A stretch of 64,000 nucleotides of DNA, taken from NCBI GenBank assembly GCA_021186555.1, contig JAJKFL010000005.1, forward strand, positions 5,216,321-5,280,320, in the 5' to 3' direction. Shown one piece after another: positions 1 through 10,654 of the stretch. The DNA is from Reticulitermes speratus. Taxonomy: Eukaryota > Arthropoda > Insecta > Blattodea > Rhinotermitidae. The position numbers were made by a program, and so were the translations under genes. Below the pieces are notes generated by a model, which saw only the letters and a program-made list of their open reading frames with translations, was not told the origin of the DNA and did no database searches. Position 1 is the first letter of the stretch; each line of letters begins with the position of its first letter.

Positions 1-1066
1 TATATGCAGAGAGATGAGAAAACAATGTCATTCAATAAACAACCACTCATGGTACATGAGAGAAATACATTCCGCTCTCTGGCGGGAAATACATGGACTA
101 CCAACAACTGCAGGGACGACAGAGACTTCCACGCAGTCGATCTGCCATCTACCGCACTGTTGGTGGAAGTACACAAACAATCAAGCAATCAAAGAATGAA
201 CGATGGAAGCAAAAACAATTTTCATGTAGCTACAGAAAGAATTCTATTTATTTGTAGTTTATTTCAAGGCGCTACGTTGAATAACAAAGCAAGAAAAAAA
301 TGTGCGAAGTAGCAGTCGTGACCTAATTTAAGGTAATAAACAGGCATTTGTCTGAAGGACATCCATCGAAACCCTTAGTCAGTACAGCCAGTGTACCGTC
401 CGAAAGTTAAAAATAACAGCTTCCAGAAACAAGTGAGAAGCGTTTTCACTTGAATAGGCTTGCTTGGTCTATTGCATCTACCACGAATGAAGCACATTGC
501 ATGACTACGTTACGAGCTGTGTCAGTAGCAATGGTCCGTCACAGTACCTGCCACTCTGGACACTTGCAACAATATAACTCTTAACCACACCAACGCTATT
601 GCCGTAAGAGAACGTTCGAACACACTAAAAGATGGTTCGTCCGTGCAAGACCGCTTCACTGACCTCCACGGTCACCTGATTTCACATGGAACGCGCATAT
701 GAAACTAAAACAAAGGATGTCAGATATCTTCAGCGAAACTAAAAAAGACGAGATGAGATAGGCCACGGCGATGGTTACAGTACTGATCTGATATTCAAAT
801 GGTCCTGTGTTCGGTGCCAACCCTCGTCACAAATCTTAAAATTTAAACGAATGACATCTCTCAGTATAACGATAATGTGTCAATTAAATAGAGGCTTAAG
901 GCTGATCTCTTAACAGTCCTGCACTCCATTTTAAATTTGCCTCAGACACTGGACAGTGTCAAATGTAACTCTGGTATGAGATCAACCTTGATTTCAGGCT
1001 TCCGCCGCGATGTTGATGAAATGTGTGGTCTTCTGGGTTATTACACGGCGTCGTGTGGTAATTATT
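1..1066. other. Unassigned sequence
   Basis: No recognisable gene or repeat was found. An open frame of 102 codons runs on the plus strand from position 4 to 312, but its translation resembles no family I know, has low-complexity patches and overlaps another open frame. I treat it as chance. Confidence 0.5.
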
Positions 1067-1106
1067 TACCGACGTTTCGGGACAACGTATCGGTCCCATC
1101 TTCAAC
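1067..1106 (-). ncRNA. Hammerhead-like relic with GTCGG stem III
   Basis: On the minus strand the order is UUGAAGA, a five-pair stem II (GGGAC with GUCCC), GAAAC, then GUCGG. The first core C is replaced by U, so activity is doubtful. The CCGAAACGTCGG block recurs at 32910-32948 and 37760-37820, which points to a second hammerhead-bearing subfamily distinct from the ACATGT type. Confidence 0.4.
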
Positions 1107-1470
1107 TGAAAAAGTTCAAAATGGAAGCAAACCCAGAAGGAGTTAACAGCTCAAAAGCTCAGTGTCACGCCCAGTAACGAGCTTATAAACAGAATTCTTT
1201 CCAATTTCCTACTTTTTAAAACTTTACCTCTTTCCTGTCATTTATAGAGTTTGAATCACGTGACTATTTCTCAGTACCCTATGCCGTTGCAGCCGAGCTA
1301 CCGAGCCCATTTTACTCAGTCGCTCCTCAGGTACCAAGCTAATATCTCTTTACCCTCACAGCGGGTCCCACAACATCTGAGATTAGTTTTCCTTGTCTAC
1401 ATACCGATGTCGCACTTAACAGAGAGTCAGTATCATACCGCCGTGTTTGCCGAGCCATTAACTTTTGCTT

Positions 1471-2130
1471 GGCGTGAGACCATAGGTGGCTCTCATGGTA
1501 TCTCCTGAATGACCACGCGTGAGACCATCGGTGGCCCTCATGGTATCTCCTGAATGACCACGCGTGAGACCATCGGTGGCCCTCATGGTATCTCCTGAAT
1601 GACCACGCGTGAGACCATCGGTGGCCCTCATGGTATCTCCTGAATGACCACGCGTGAGACCATCGGTGGCCCTCATGGTATCTCCTGAATGACCACGCGT
1701 GAGACCATCGGTGGCTCTCATGGTATCTCCTGAATGACCACGCGTGAGACCATCGGTGGCCCTCATGGTATCTCCTGAATGACCACGCGTGAGACCATCG
1801 GTGGCCCTCATGCTATCTCCTGAATGACCACGCGTGAGACCATCGGTGGCCCTCATGGTATCTCCTGAATGACCACGCGTGAGACCATCGGTGGCCCTCA
1901 TGGTGTCTCCTGAATGACCACGCGTGAGACCATCGGTGGCCCTCATGGTATCTCTTGAATGACCACGTGTGAGAACATCGGTGGCCCTCATGGTATCTCC
2001 TGAATGACCACGTGTGAGAACATCGGTGGCCCTCATGGTATCTCCTGAATGACCACGCGTGAGAACATCGGTGGCCCTCATGGTATCTCCTGAATGACCA
2101 CGCGTGAGACCATCGGTGGCCCTCATGGTA
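1471..2130. repeat. 45-bp minisatellite, about 14.7 copies
   Basis: The 45-bp unit contains CGTGAGACCATCGGTGGCC and repeats with few substitutions. Because 45 is divisible by three, the minus strand stays open for 225 codons (2135 to 1458) and encodes a 15-residue repeat of the type MRATDGLTRGHSGDT. Variants are single substitutions shared by neighbouring units, as expected from local duplication. Nothing upstream of the ATG looks like a promoter or splice context. A coding role is possible but unsupported. Confidence 0.95.
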
Positions 2131-2135
2131 GCCAA

Positions 2136-2479
2136 CGTGTTAGGAAATGTTTTCTTCTTCTAAATTTTACTGTGTCCTAACACCTGGCATCCGTTGCGAT
2201 GAACAGTGCTTAGCGTGTGCAGCTGTTGCGTCTATTTCAAAGATGTCTTATCTCAAAATCCCAACTCGTCCATTCCCATTTACCAAATTCATATTAAGCG
2301 AATGCATATAAAGTAATCGGGAATTTAAAGACAGAAATTCATCGACATATTGATAAATATTTCGTAGAGCAATATCACAAGAATTCTTATATTAAGATAT
2401 GTTGATTTCCTGTGACGAACCACGTTAGAATCGTAATGATGGGCCAAGCGATGTAGCCGAAATGTTGGCAGGTACGCCT
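2136..2479. other. Unassigned AT-rich spacer
   Basis: No repeat family or coding signal was recognised between the minisatellite and the LINE fragment. Confidence 0.4.
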
Positions 2480-3130
2480 GTTTCATTCATTAATTCTGTA
2501 GTCTGTCTTACGACAGGTCCGTAGCCTCTTCCAAAGTGAGTTCTCCATAGGTTGCGATCTAGTGCTTCCTCTTTCAATTTCCAGTTTCTTCTCTTTTCCT
2601 TAAGGTCATCCAGTAGCTGCTTACGTCTTCTTCCTCGTCTTCCCGTCATTTCTATCCTTTCTTCTACTTTCCTTCAATTACGTGTTTTAGAAGGCAGTTT
2701 CTACGCAAGATGTGACCAATCCAGTTAGCCTTCCTTCTTTTTATTGTAAAAAAAAAAGCAATCCCATTACAGGCCTGGACAGACCCTTAGGGTTCCAGGA
2801 GGTTGAGGCTCCCAGATTTCTAGATAATCGGCACATGAAGGTGGTAAGGTTGTCAGCCATACGCATCGTCCTCCTTTACCCCCCAGGAAAGATTCCTGGT
2901 ACTCATTTCTGTTAGAGGCTGAGTCGACCTCAGGGCCACAGTGCGACCGAAACTATTATGTCAATGAAAAATTCCAATGACACCATCGGGAATCGAACCC
3001 GCGACGTTCCGGATTGTAGCGCAGTGCCTCAAACAACTGCGCCACCGCGTACGATATTCCTGTCCTCCTTCACTCTGTGTAATACTTCTTCATTTCTCAC
3101 ACGATCGGTCCAACTGATCTCCATTCTTCT
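2480..3130 (-). mobile_element. LINE A 3' end, split by a SINE
   Basis: The minus strand encodes the C-terminal tail of a non-LTR retrotransposon polyprotein: TGRRGRRRKQLLDDL, then KLKEEALDRNLWRTHFGRG and GYGPVVRQTTE. The same tail is found at 16767-17042 and 29560-30200. The sequence is interrupted at about 2748-3049 by a family C SINE. The LINE resumes at 3050 with the part that reads ERNIVHT and RNEEVL upstream of the tail in the 29.6-kb copy. Only the 3' end of the element is present. Confidence 0.85.
2748..3049 (-). mobile_element. SINE family C, inserted in LINE A
   Basis: This is a full-length family C SINE on the minus strand. It has a tRNA-like head with a GGTGGCG A-box region and a GGGTTCGATTCCCGA B box, a body containing CCAGGAATATTTCCTGG-like inverted symmetry, and a poly(A/T) tail at 2748-2757. 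Comparison with the uninterrupted LINE copy near 29930 places the insertion between the LINE words TATTGTA and TACGAT. The SINE is therefore younger than this LINE copy. Confidence 0.9.
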
Positions 3131-3759
3131 CCAACACCACATTTCAACGCATGTTTATAAATATTAAATTAATCGTATATATTAAAGTCCGTCTTTTCAA
3201 AAGCATGATGGAAATTAGTACTATATGAAAACCCGTGTGGCAAATCCACACCACACGTAAAACTGTTTATGAAAAATACAGTCTACAGAATTGCACGAAA
3301 GGTAGTATAAAATTATTAATGACTGTGTAATGTAAAGATGACAAAGCGATATTTGCACAGCCTCTCGAATACAGCAAAACTAATGTACTGACGGGAACAC
3401 GAAGAGAAACAGAAAGTTCAGAAAACAGAGAATAACAATGTGCCAAAAAAAAAAAACAATTATTGATTATGAATAGAAAGTAGGTTTTCTAAGAATATGA
3501 CTTGCATTCATTCCTTGACGGAGCTTCCTAGCTGCAGTAGCTGTACGTGTTATTATCTGCCTGAGACAGAGTTGTCCCGGGTTCAGGAAAATCTTTACGT
3601 AAAGTGCAACACTACAATTTGTGTACTTAATTCTGCATAACTGGACTATCTGTTGATATTTCTTTTGTACATACCCTACTAAACAAACTTGTACTTGCAA
3701 ACCTCTTAAAATTTTAGTCTACAATTACACTTAACACGTAACTAAGTATATTTAGATCT
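3131..3759. other. Unassigned AT-rich sequence
   Basis: No family was recognised. A minus-strand open frame of 77 codons (3467-3700) has no recognisable domain. Confidence 0.4.
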
Positions 3760-3922
3760 TTTTTTTTCACTACAGTTAAGATTAGAGTGGCGACTACTAG
3801 AGGGTCAGGTCTATTACCTGTGTGAATGGCTACCTGGAAGTTGGTAATAGGTACAACGAGACAAACTGATTATATATCCATTGATGCATTTGCTGGTGTC
3901 GTAAATAAAGTTTTATTATTAT
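3760..3922 (+). mobile_element. Jockey-like LINE 3' UTR fragment
   Basis: The segment starts with TTTTTTCACTACAGTTA, contains a GGTCAGG motif and ends with AATAAAGTTTTATTATTAT. The same arrangement forms the 3' end of the Jockey-like copy at 51556-52127, so this is a severely 5'-truncated copy of that family. Confidence 0.7.
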
Positions 3923-4358
3923 GTTTAGATCTCCTGCCTTTTAAAAAAAGTATCGAAAAAATTTGGTAAAATTGTGCATTCTTAAGGCTTATACAACTTG
4001 CAGTTTTTAAGGAAAACATGGCTCGATATGGAACAATACGGCTCGTGCTTGGCTGAATCCTGCAGTAGTGTATACAACGGAGGTATTCGAACCCAGGAAG
4101 TGACCGGTCATGTCTTATGCGCCAGATCCTTCCTTTAGTACGAAAAGCGACCAAAATTATTCTTCGCATTTTGATGACAGAAACATCAGCAAAGCCTTCC
4201 CTGTATGAGACACAGTCTTTGTGTTTATTTGCTGCAGTGCTGGAAGATATTTTGAAAATTGTCTATTCCGTGCTTTTTGATACACCTTTTTTTTATTATT
4301 TATTATTAAACCAACCAAATGCACGCGCAATGTATACAATCGTTTAATTTTTATAATT

Positions 4359-4399
4359 CCTCCAACATGTTTCGGTGTTACAGCATCATCCTTAGGGAG
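4359..4399 (-). ncRNA. Degraded hammerhead motif
   Basis: GAAACATGT and a stem II remnant are preserved. The CUGANGA core reads CUAAGGA. Confidence 0.45.
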
Positions 4400-4819
4400 T
4401 TTATATACCAAATCCTCTAAAAACCGGTTAAAATATACGAACTACTTTCGTAATGATTATATATAGCTTGACTCAGCTAAGTTTTCTATGCAGGTTAATA
4501 GTTTTATATAAACAATAATACATCAAAATGGTTGGTATACATTATATTATCAATTTCCAATGTAGTGGAAAACAGCTGGGTAAAAAAACGCCTTCGCTAA
4601 AGTATGGTATATTAATTTGATCTTAGCAAATTCATCTACTATACAGACGCCTATCGTATGTTACATTCAATATGGGCCTGTCCTATATATGAATTGTCTT
4701 GTAGTATGCACGAGTCAAATGTTTTGTTGTCTAAATTCAGTTGCAACTGAAGCTATATACAGTCATTACGAATGTAATTTGTATATATTAACTTGTTTGT
4801 AGAGGACTTGGTATATTAT

Positions 4820-4860
4820 CTCCTTGAGGATTATGCTGTAGCGCCGAAACATGTCACAGG
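4820..4860 (+). ncRNA. Degraded hammerhead motif
   Basis: The core reads UUGAGGA and stem II is imperfect, but CGCCGAAACATGT is intact. It is the inverted partner of the motif at 4359-4399. Confidence 0.45.
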
Positions 4861-4981
4861 ATTTGTAAAATCTGTACGACTGTGTATGTTGTGTGTGAAT
4901 TTGTTTGGTTTGGTAATGAAGCATATACAACTGGACGATATACCCACGGAGAAATTGACGTTTCTTCTGTTTTTAAACAAT

Positions 4982-5387
4982 CACTATACCAGGAGCGCAT
5001 CCAGGTGGGGGGGGGGGCTGTAGAACCCCCCCAAACCGAAATTTAAAAAAAAACATAGATTTTGTACATATTATGATATCAAAAGTTTTACGTCATTTAC
5101 CCTTCAGACGTAATGAGCCACTGAAATCGGCTGATGACTAATATATTAGAATTTTGAAAATAAATTAATAAAATTTAAAAAAAAAGCAAGATATGACACT
5201 GTGATTGAGTCATGGAACATGTAGTTATATTTGTATGTATATAAATGCAGTTGCTGACAGTGTTATGTTATTACTTACGATATGATTCTTATCAAATAAT
5301 TTTTAAAATCAAACACATTATATATAGCCTCAGGGTCAGCCTCCGCCCCCTCAAGCGAAAAATTCTGGGTTCGCACCTGCACCATAC
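4982..5387. mobile_element. hAT-type MITE with 8-bp target duplication
   Basis: The termini are CAGGAGCGCATCCAG on the left (from 4990) and the imperfect complement of CAGGTGCGAACCCAG on the right (ending 5379). They are flanked by CACTATAC (4982-4989) and CACCATAC (5380-5387), an 8-bp duplication with one mismatch. Eight-base duplications and CAG...CTG ends are typical of hAT elements. No transposase is encoded in the ~390-bp interior, which is AT-rich. Confidence 0.7.
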
Positions 5388-6008
5388 CGAAAGTATTTAG
5401 TAATAAAACTTACGAATCTCAAAGACGTTGGCCTACATTACGTATCGTGTAGATCGGCTTTAGTTCTGGAAACAGAACAGATAAAAGAGCAAATACATTC
5501 TGTTGGCCCATTAACGTTGCCTTCTTCTACTGTGGCACTCATAGTAATTTATACGACGCTAAGCCCAAGTCAAGTTCTTTCAGCTGACGTAATTTTTGAC
5601 CACAGCTACTTGTGACGGAAATTTACTTTTAAACTAGCCTTTTTTTCTTAATGTCTTATACAAGTTCACTTAAAATTCAGTACCATATTTGGTATAATGC
5701 AGCTTGTATACGACGAAAAATTCCGAACCATAGCAAATTCCCCATAAATTCAGCTACTTCTTACAACTACGGATCCTGTTCATAAGTTGGTTTAGTCTCC
5801 TATTTCGAAAGTATCAGCTTTCACACCTTGCAACATCCAGTTCTACGTCCAAGCACTTCCTCTACAATGAAACGAAAGATGTGACTACAGTACAGACAAC
5901 GAAAAAGGTTAAAGAACGAAATTAAATAAAATTCAATTGCACAATATACTGTTTGTAAGCAATTTTTTGATTAAGCAAAGCAATAAATTATTTCTTTATA
6001 TTGTTCAT
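5388..6008. other. Unassigned AT-rich sequence
   Basis: Nothing was recognised in either strand. Confidence 0.4.
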
Positions 6009-6178
6009 ACCGTGCACTGTCGATAACCAAATCACACAATATTCAGACCAACAAAGTGCACTGTATTGTTGTCAGATATTCTATATTACAATATCTTGTT
6101 AATCAATTAACAATATATTGTAATATAGAATATCTGACAACAATACAGTGCATTTTGTTGCTCTGAATATTGTGTGAT
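6009..6178. mobile_element. Short Penelope-like palindrome
   Basis: ACCGTGCAC at 6009-6017 is followed by two near-perfect inverted arms (6031-6102 and 6107-6178) with a loop of about four bases. Each arm contains the AACAAA(G/A)TGCAC box seen at the ends of hammerhead-bearing units. The arms stop before the hammerhead would be reached, so this looks like an inverted pair of extremely truncated copies. Confidence 0.7.
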
Positions 6179-6663
6179 GCAATAAAATGTATTAAGAATT
6201 GCACACATTACTCCTGTATTTTGAATTAGAAAACAACAATAAAACCATCCAATAAAAAGTAGAGGCATGAGAAAGGATTCTCACGGATAACAAAATAGCG
6301 TAGGAATTTGTTTGATGTCTAAACATAACTGCATTACATTATTTTATTCTATCGTAATGTTTTGCAGTATCTCTGTTGGACGGTTTTAGTTATGCTTTAT
6401 CAGAAATTATTTTTGTTGCGACCTTGCGTACCGAATTGACACTAATGGTCAATTATTATCGAGTAGACAAATAATTTTTTTTCACCCTGACCGCGATTCT
6501 TTTTAAGTAATTGTTGTTCTGGATATCAGCAGAATTGCAGAGCTGAGAATTAACTATATCAGTGATGGGAACCAATTCTGAGTCTGCGTGTAATTTGTGC
6601 GGAGCAAATTCACAGCAATTAGTGCAAAAAATACTTTTTCTTCGGTTGTGTTCAATATTCACC
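6179..6663. other. Unassigned AT-rich sequence
   Basis: No family was recognised. A 69-codon minus-strand frame (6456-6665) is unremarkable. Confidence 0.35.
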
Positions 6664-6850
6664 ATAACTAACTAACTAACTAACTAATTAACTCCATGAA
6701 GCAGAGTACTTCTTGAAACATAAATACTTTCTCAGCTAGTCAAGAAATTTTCCACATTTTATAGAACCCGAAGGTTCATTACCGTGTTCACAACAGCCCA
6801 CAATCGTCCCTATCCTCAGCCAGATCAATCCAGTCCACGCTCTCCAAACC
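6664..6850 (-). mobile_element. LINE E 3' fragment with (TTAG)n tail
   Basis: A CTAA microsatellite at 6665-6690 is followed by sequence including TTCATTACCGTGTTCACAACAG and CCAGATCAATCCAGT. The same block occurs at 62010-62125 and, weakly, at 9845-9925. The order of simple tail then conserved block on the minus strand fits a LINE 3' end. The family assignment is tentative. Confidence 0.5.
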
Positions 6851-7017
6851 GTTTTTTAAAAATACATTTTAATATTGAACAGTTTCGTACCATTGAACAT
6901 GTTACGAAACTGTTCACTGTACCTGAAACAAATTAGAATTAGGGAATTTCTAAGTTCAAGTCATAAACTTTATATTTGGAATAAATTTCCACCGCGAGTT
7001 CTGTAAATAGTTTAGTT

Positions 7018-7302
7018 AAAGTCATATTGGCCGATCCCAGTGCCGCGCGGTCTAAGGCGTGGGTCTGCGGCCGTTCGCTTACTGGGATCGTGGGTTCGAA
7101 TCCCGCCGGGGGGCATGGTTGTCTGTCTCTTGTGAGTGTTGTGTGTTGTCAGGTAGAGGTCTCTGCGACGGGCTGATCACTCGTCCAGAGGAGTCCTACC
7201 GAGTGTGGTGTGTCTAAAAAGTGTGATCGTGAAGCCTCGAAAAATGAGGCGGCCTAGGCCCCCAAGGGGCTGTCGAGCCATTGGAAAAAAAAAAGTCATA
7301 TT
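7018..7302 (+). mobile_element. SINE family A, full length
   Basis: A tRNA-Leu-like head (A box around GCGGTCTAAGGCG, B box GGGTTCGAATCCC) starts near 7029. A ~170-bp body follows, ending in a double-hairpin domain (CCTCG...GAGG, then GGCC/GGGC) and a poly(A) tail at 7285-7294. AAAGTCATATT flanks it at 7018-7028 and 7292-7302, a perfect 11-bp target duplication. One base is missing in GTGGCC at the start of the head. Confidence 0.95.
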
Positions 7303-7779
7303 ACGGCCAAATGCGCAGAATGTGTGAAAAGCGACCTATGGCATAGGCGGCCCGATAGGGATAAAATACGACAGATTTAATCGAAAGCCATGAAGACGTT
7401 TAGTAGTTACCGGACACACAATATTAGGTGCACGGAAGGACGGACAGACTCCACCTGCCTGCTTCCAGTTTATTCATCTTTGAACAAAAGCGGTAAACAT
7501 TACGAAACTGCAGACGGTGGGAACCCCAACCAATATTCACCACTGAACTGTACCAAGTGACAACACGTAAATACTTTTTACGAAAGCACCCGTTTGATGT
7601 GCGCAGTCGAAGTCAGGAAACAAGATCATTATTGTGTTAGTGGCTGACAAGGAAATGTATGAGAGTATTAATTGGAGGAGCTGAGTGGGCACACTTATAC
7701 ACATCTAGCGTTAAACCGTACGAAGCACAGTGGTTACTTTATATACCATGCGGTTTAAATAAAAAAGAATCTGCCCACA
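7303..7779. other. Unassigned sequence
   Basis: No coding or repeat family was recognised. Confidence 0.35.
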
Positions 7780-7895
7780 CAATGAAATGGTGTGTTTTGT
7801 ATCTCAGAACAAATAGCGTTCACTTCCTACAACACTGACTGATTGGTTTTTGTAACTGAGAAGGAGTGTGTTTACTGCGCGGTACGCACTGGTAA
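7780..7895 (+). repeat. Dispersed repeat R1, copy 1
   Basis: A block including GGTTTTTGTAACTGAGAAGG and GTTTACTGCGCGGTACG recurs at 16020-16075 (plus) and 31100-31225 (minus). The family is unknown to me and no termini are visible. Confidence 0.55.
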
Positions 7896-8033
7896 TACAA
7901 AATAATGAGAATGAAAATGTTCGGAAAAATTGGAAAAGCGAAGTCCAACACACAAAAACCTGTAGGAATGATTAATGTATTAACCAACTTATGCAATCAA
8001 TAAAATACATTCAGAATTATAAAGCTCATATAA

Positions 8034-8075
8034 ACTCCTACATGTTTCGGCACCGATGTGCCATCACCAGGGAGT
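8034..8075 (-). ncRNA. Hammerhead-like block, altered core
   Basis: CUGGUGA replaces CUGANGA. Stem II (GGCAC with GUGCC), GAAAC, the ACATGT palindrome and stem I (CTCC with GGAG) are otherwise intact. Confidence 0.6.
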
Positions 8076-8164
8076 TATTCTGACAAAGGAGGATAAGGTC
8101 AGCACGCTTAACTTCAACACAATACCTAGTTAAGCGTGCTGACCTTATCCTCCTTTGTCAGAAT

Positions 8165-8207
8165 AGCTCCCTGGTGATGGCACCTCGGTGCCGAAACATG
8201 TAGGAGT
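8165..8207 (+). ncRNA. Hammerhead-like block, altered core
   Basis: It mirrors 8034-8075 with the same CUGGUGA core. Stem II loop bases differ slightly. Confidence 0.6.
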
Positions 8208-8260
8208 TTATATGAGCTTTATACTTCTGAATGTATTTTATTAAGTGCAAAAGTTGGTTA

Positions 8261-8615
8261 ATACATTAACTATAATACTGTCAAAGTATGAATAACATAA
8301 AAAAATCCTGCAGGAATGCCTTAGTAGTACAAATCACTGACAGGAACGATTAGCAACCTCCGATCAGCTGGCAAGTCCTGTAAAAACAGCAACCAGCTGT
8401 ACAACATCTCATCACTTACCATCTAAATTGGGTGTTAAAATTAAGAAAATGAGTACTAACAGTAAATAAATTATTGCTATGAGACCGAGTTCCTTGTCAG
8501 AAGCTTCAAGTCGACTAGCTAGTCTATAAAGTCTCCACTTTGCACACAACAGCTTGCCCCTAATCCCTATACCGAGAAAACTAAAAGAGAAGTATTACCT
8601 AATACGTGAACGTGA
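8261..8615. other. Unassigned sequence
   Basis: No recognisable gene or repeat family. Confidence 0.35.
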
Positions 8616-8914
8616 TAAATACAGAGTTTTTTTTTCGTTTGTGATGAAGGGCCCCCGCACCACAGCCTTAAGGCTTTTTGTGCAACCCTGTGAAGAAGAT
8701 GAGCAATTTTTTTTTACCAAGTTTTACAAGTAATGGAGCACCAGTGGAATGAAATTGACAGGGGAAAACCGACAACTCGGAGAAAAACCTGTCCCAGTGC
8801 CACTTTGTCCACCACAAATCTCACATGGACTTGACCTGGGATCGAACCCGGGCCTCCGTGGTGAGAGGCCGGCGACTAACCGCCTGAGCCATGGCACGGC
8901 CTAAATACAGAGTT
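8616..8914 (-). mobile_element. SINE family B, full length
   Basis: On the minus strand a tRNA-like head (GGCCGTGCCATGGCTCAGG, B box GGGTTCGATCCCAGG) begins at 8901. The body includes GTGGACAAAGTGGCACTGGG, ends in GGGCCC and a short A-rich tail. TAAATACAGAGTT flanks the element at 8616-8628 and 8902-8914, a perfect 13-bp target duplication. Confidence 0.92.
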
Positions 8915-9571
8915 AATTAAACCAAGTAGTTTCCATAAATTGGCACGCAGACTCAAATAACCGCCGTCCTTTACAGCCCAACGGCCTTAACAAAAGTTTG
9001 AGAATTCCCGCCATGCAATATAACGTTTATTTATGTCGTTAAGTATATATTTTTTTAAAAATAAAGCAGTTTTAAATATCCTAGAGACAGAACTTACATA
9101 AATAAAAGATTGATGGTGTGGGATGTTGGCAGAATCTGCAGTTCAATGAGAAGTGCAAGGCTGGGCAGCAGAGCATGAAACTTGCTAGTCATGGCTCCAA
9201 ATCGCAACCTACCGGAGCTCCAGCCTGTCAAGAGGAGAGTATCATCCAAGAGCTGTTATGGCGGCCTAAAGAGAGGACCCGAGCGTGCGAAGAGATAAAA
9301 AGCCTACAAATGGCAGCAAATACCATACACTTAAGCTGTAAGCCAAAATAACAACCAGCTAACCAACTAACTCCACGGAGTATGTTCCTTCTTGAAGAAC
9401 AAAAAAAAAAATTTAAATGTTTATTACTTACATTTCGTGCTTCGAGGATAAAAATATTTGCATTTGCTTGCTGAACTGCTAATCTGTGCTCTGCCTGTAA
9501 CTGGGGTTTAAACATGTAGAAATATAATTTTTCAAAAAAAAAAAAAATTAATTCGGTAACGTAGTCAAGAT
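8915..9571. other. Unassigned sequence
   Basis: No family was recognised. A 77-codon plus frame (9118-9351) has no recognisable domain. A short GCTAACCAACTAACTCC block near 9355 may be a LINE E tail remnant. Confidence 0.3.
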
Positions 9572-9823
9572 GACCGATCCCGGTGGTCATGCGGTCTAAG
9601 ACGTAAGTCTGAAGTCTCTCAATTGCGGGTTCGAATCCCGCTGAGGGCATGAATGTTCGACTCTTGTATTTGTTGTGTGTTGTGTAGGTAGCGGCCTCTG
9701 AGACGGGCTGATCACTCGAACAGAGGAGTCCTACCGGCTGTGTGTGTGTCTAATTGTGTGTGATCTAGAAACCTCAACAATGAGGCGGCCAAGGTTCGAC
9801 TTGGGCTGTTGCGCCACAGTGAT
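9572..9823 (+). mobile_element. SINE family A, diverged subfamily
   Basis: The tRNA-Leu-like head and body are recognisable but diverged. The 3' end reads CTGTTGCGCCACAG rather than CTGTCGAGCCA. The same 3' variant is seen at 58134-58392 and 58605-58660, which defines an older subfamily. Confidence 0.8.
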
Positions 9824-9844
9824 AAAGATATCGTCGCTCCGCAT

Positions 9845-9925
9845 GGCGCCAGAATGTTAGTTGCCATATCCACAAGAGCCTTCCATTAAACCCTATCTCA
9901 AGCCAGTTTAATCCACCCTACATAT
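9845..9925 (-). mobile_element. Possible LINE E remnant
   Basis: It shares a CCATATCCACAAGAGCC...CCAGTTTAATCCA pattern with 6716-6850 and 62010-62125. Similarity is weak. Confidence 0.3.
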
Positions 9926-9959
9926 ATCTGATTATTTTAAAACCTGCTTCATTATTTTC

Positions 9960-10200
9960 TTCCTGGGATGTAAGTTGGACGGCTGGGGTTTAATACCCGA
10001 CAGGGCAGGTCATACACCATGGTGTCAGAAGCCCACACCGGCTCTGGAAAGTGCTTAATCTTCAAACAATGTTTAAAAAAGAGTTCTTTTCTCGGAGAAA
10101 AACCTGCCAAGATTTGGAGCCGACCTGTCATCTCCATGTACGTAGTTCCGAAATAAAAACGTGTGGAGCAGCACCTCCATACACCTTTATGGCATGGTAG
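9960..10200 (+). mobile_element. Possible SINE family D remnant
   Basis: The order GGACGGCTGGGG, CCACACCGGCTCTGG and CTCCATACACCTTTATGG follows the order in family D copies, but most of the sequence has drifted. Confidence 0.3.
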
Positions 10201-10637
10201 TCAGTTACGCAGAACAGAAAAGTGTATGCCCTCCGAAGCTCTGTGTAATCACGTGTACATTGCAATATTGCAATATTGCCAATTCGATATTCGAACCAAC
10301 ACGACAACAGAAGAACATCTGTGGTGTGTTTATCACAGACAGACATCTATCTTCTTAATATAAAATTCAACTGCTAACAGCGAACGTGTTAGCACATTTA
10401 ATAGACCGCGCTTAGAAGTCACTGTGTATAATTCGTCGCTTAATTTAACACTAACTAGCGGAATTCCGTTTGAAAATTTAACGGGAAAATTTTACAGTTG
10501 CCGTCTCCAGATAAGGTTTAACCAGCTAATCCAGGCCCATGCTTACAGCTTCTGACGGACACTGAAGTTACGATTTAACTAAATAAGCAGGCTCTTAACT
10601 TAAATAACTGCGAAATAGACAGCTTGTTGAAAAGCAT
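10201..10637. other. Unassigned AT-rich sequence
   Basis: No gene or repeat was recognised, apart from the TAA microsatellite that begins near 10637. Confidence 0.35.
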
Positions 10638-10654
10638 AATAATAATAATAACAA

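Larger units (their letters stand above)
4308..4922. mobile_element. Penelope-like inverted pair with degraded hammerheads
   Basis: The left arm begins with ACCAACCAAATGCAC and the right arm ends with the complementary form. Each arm carries a hammerhead-like block facing outward (4359-4399 minus, 4820-4860 plus). The blocks diverge from consensus in the CUGANGA core, so this looks like an old copy. About 400 bp of unrecognised sequence separates the arms. Confidence 0.7.
7981..8260. mobile_element. Penelope-like palindrome with two hammerhead-like blocks
   Basis: Two arms of about 130 bp are nearly perfect inverted copies separated by about 15 bases. The left arm starts at CCAACTTATGCA and the right arm ends at TGCAAAAGTTGG. 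Both hammerhead-like blocks (8034-8075 minus, 8165-8207 plus) carry the same CUGGUGA core, so the change predates or was copied with the inversion. Confidence 0.8.
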
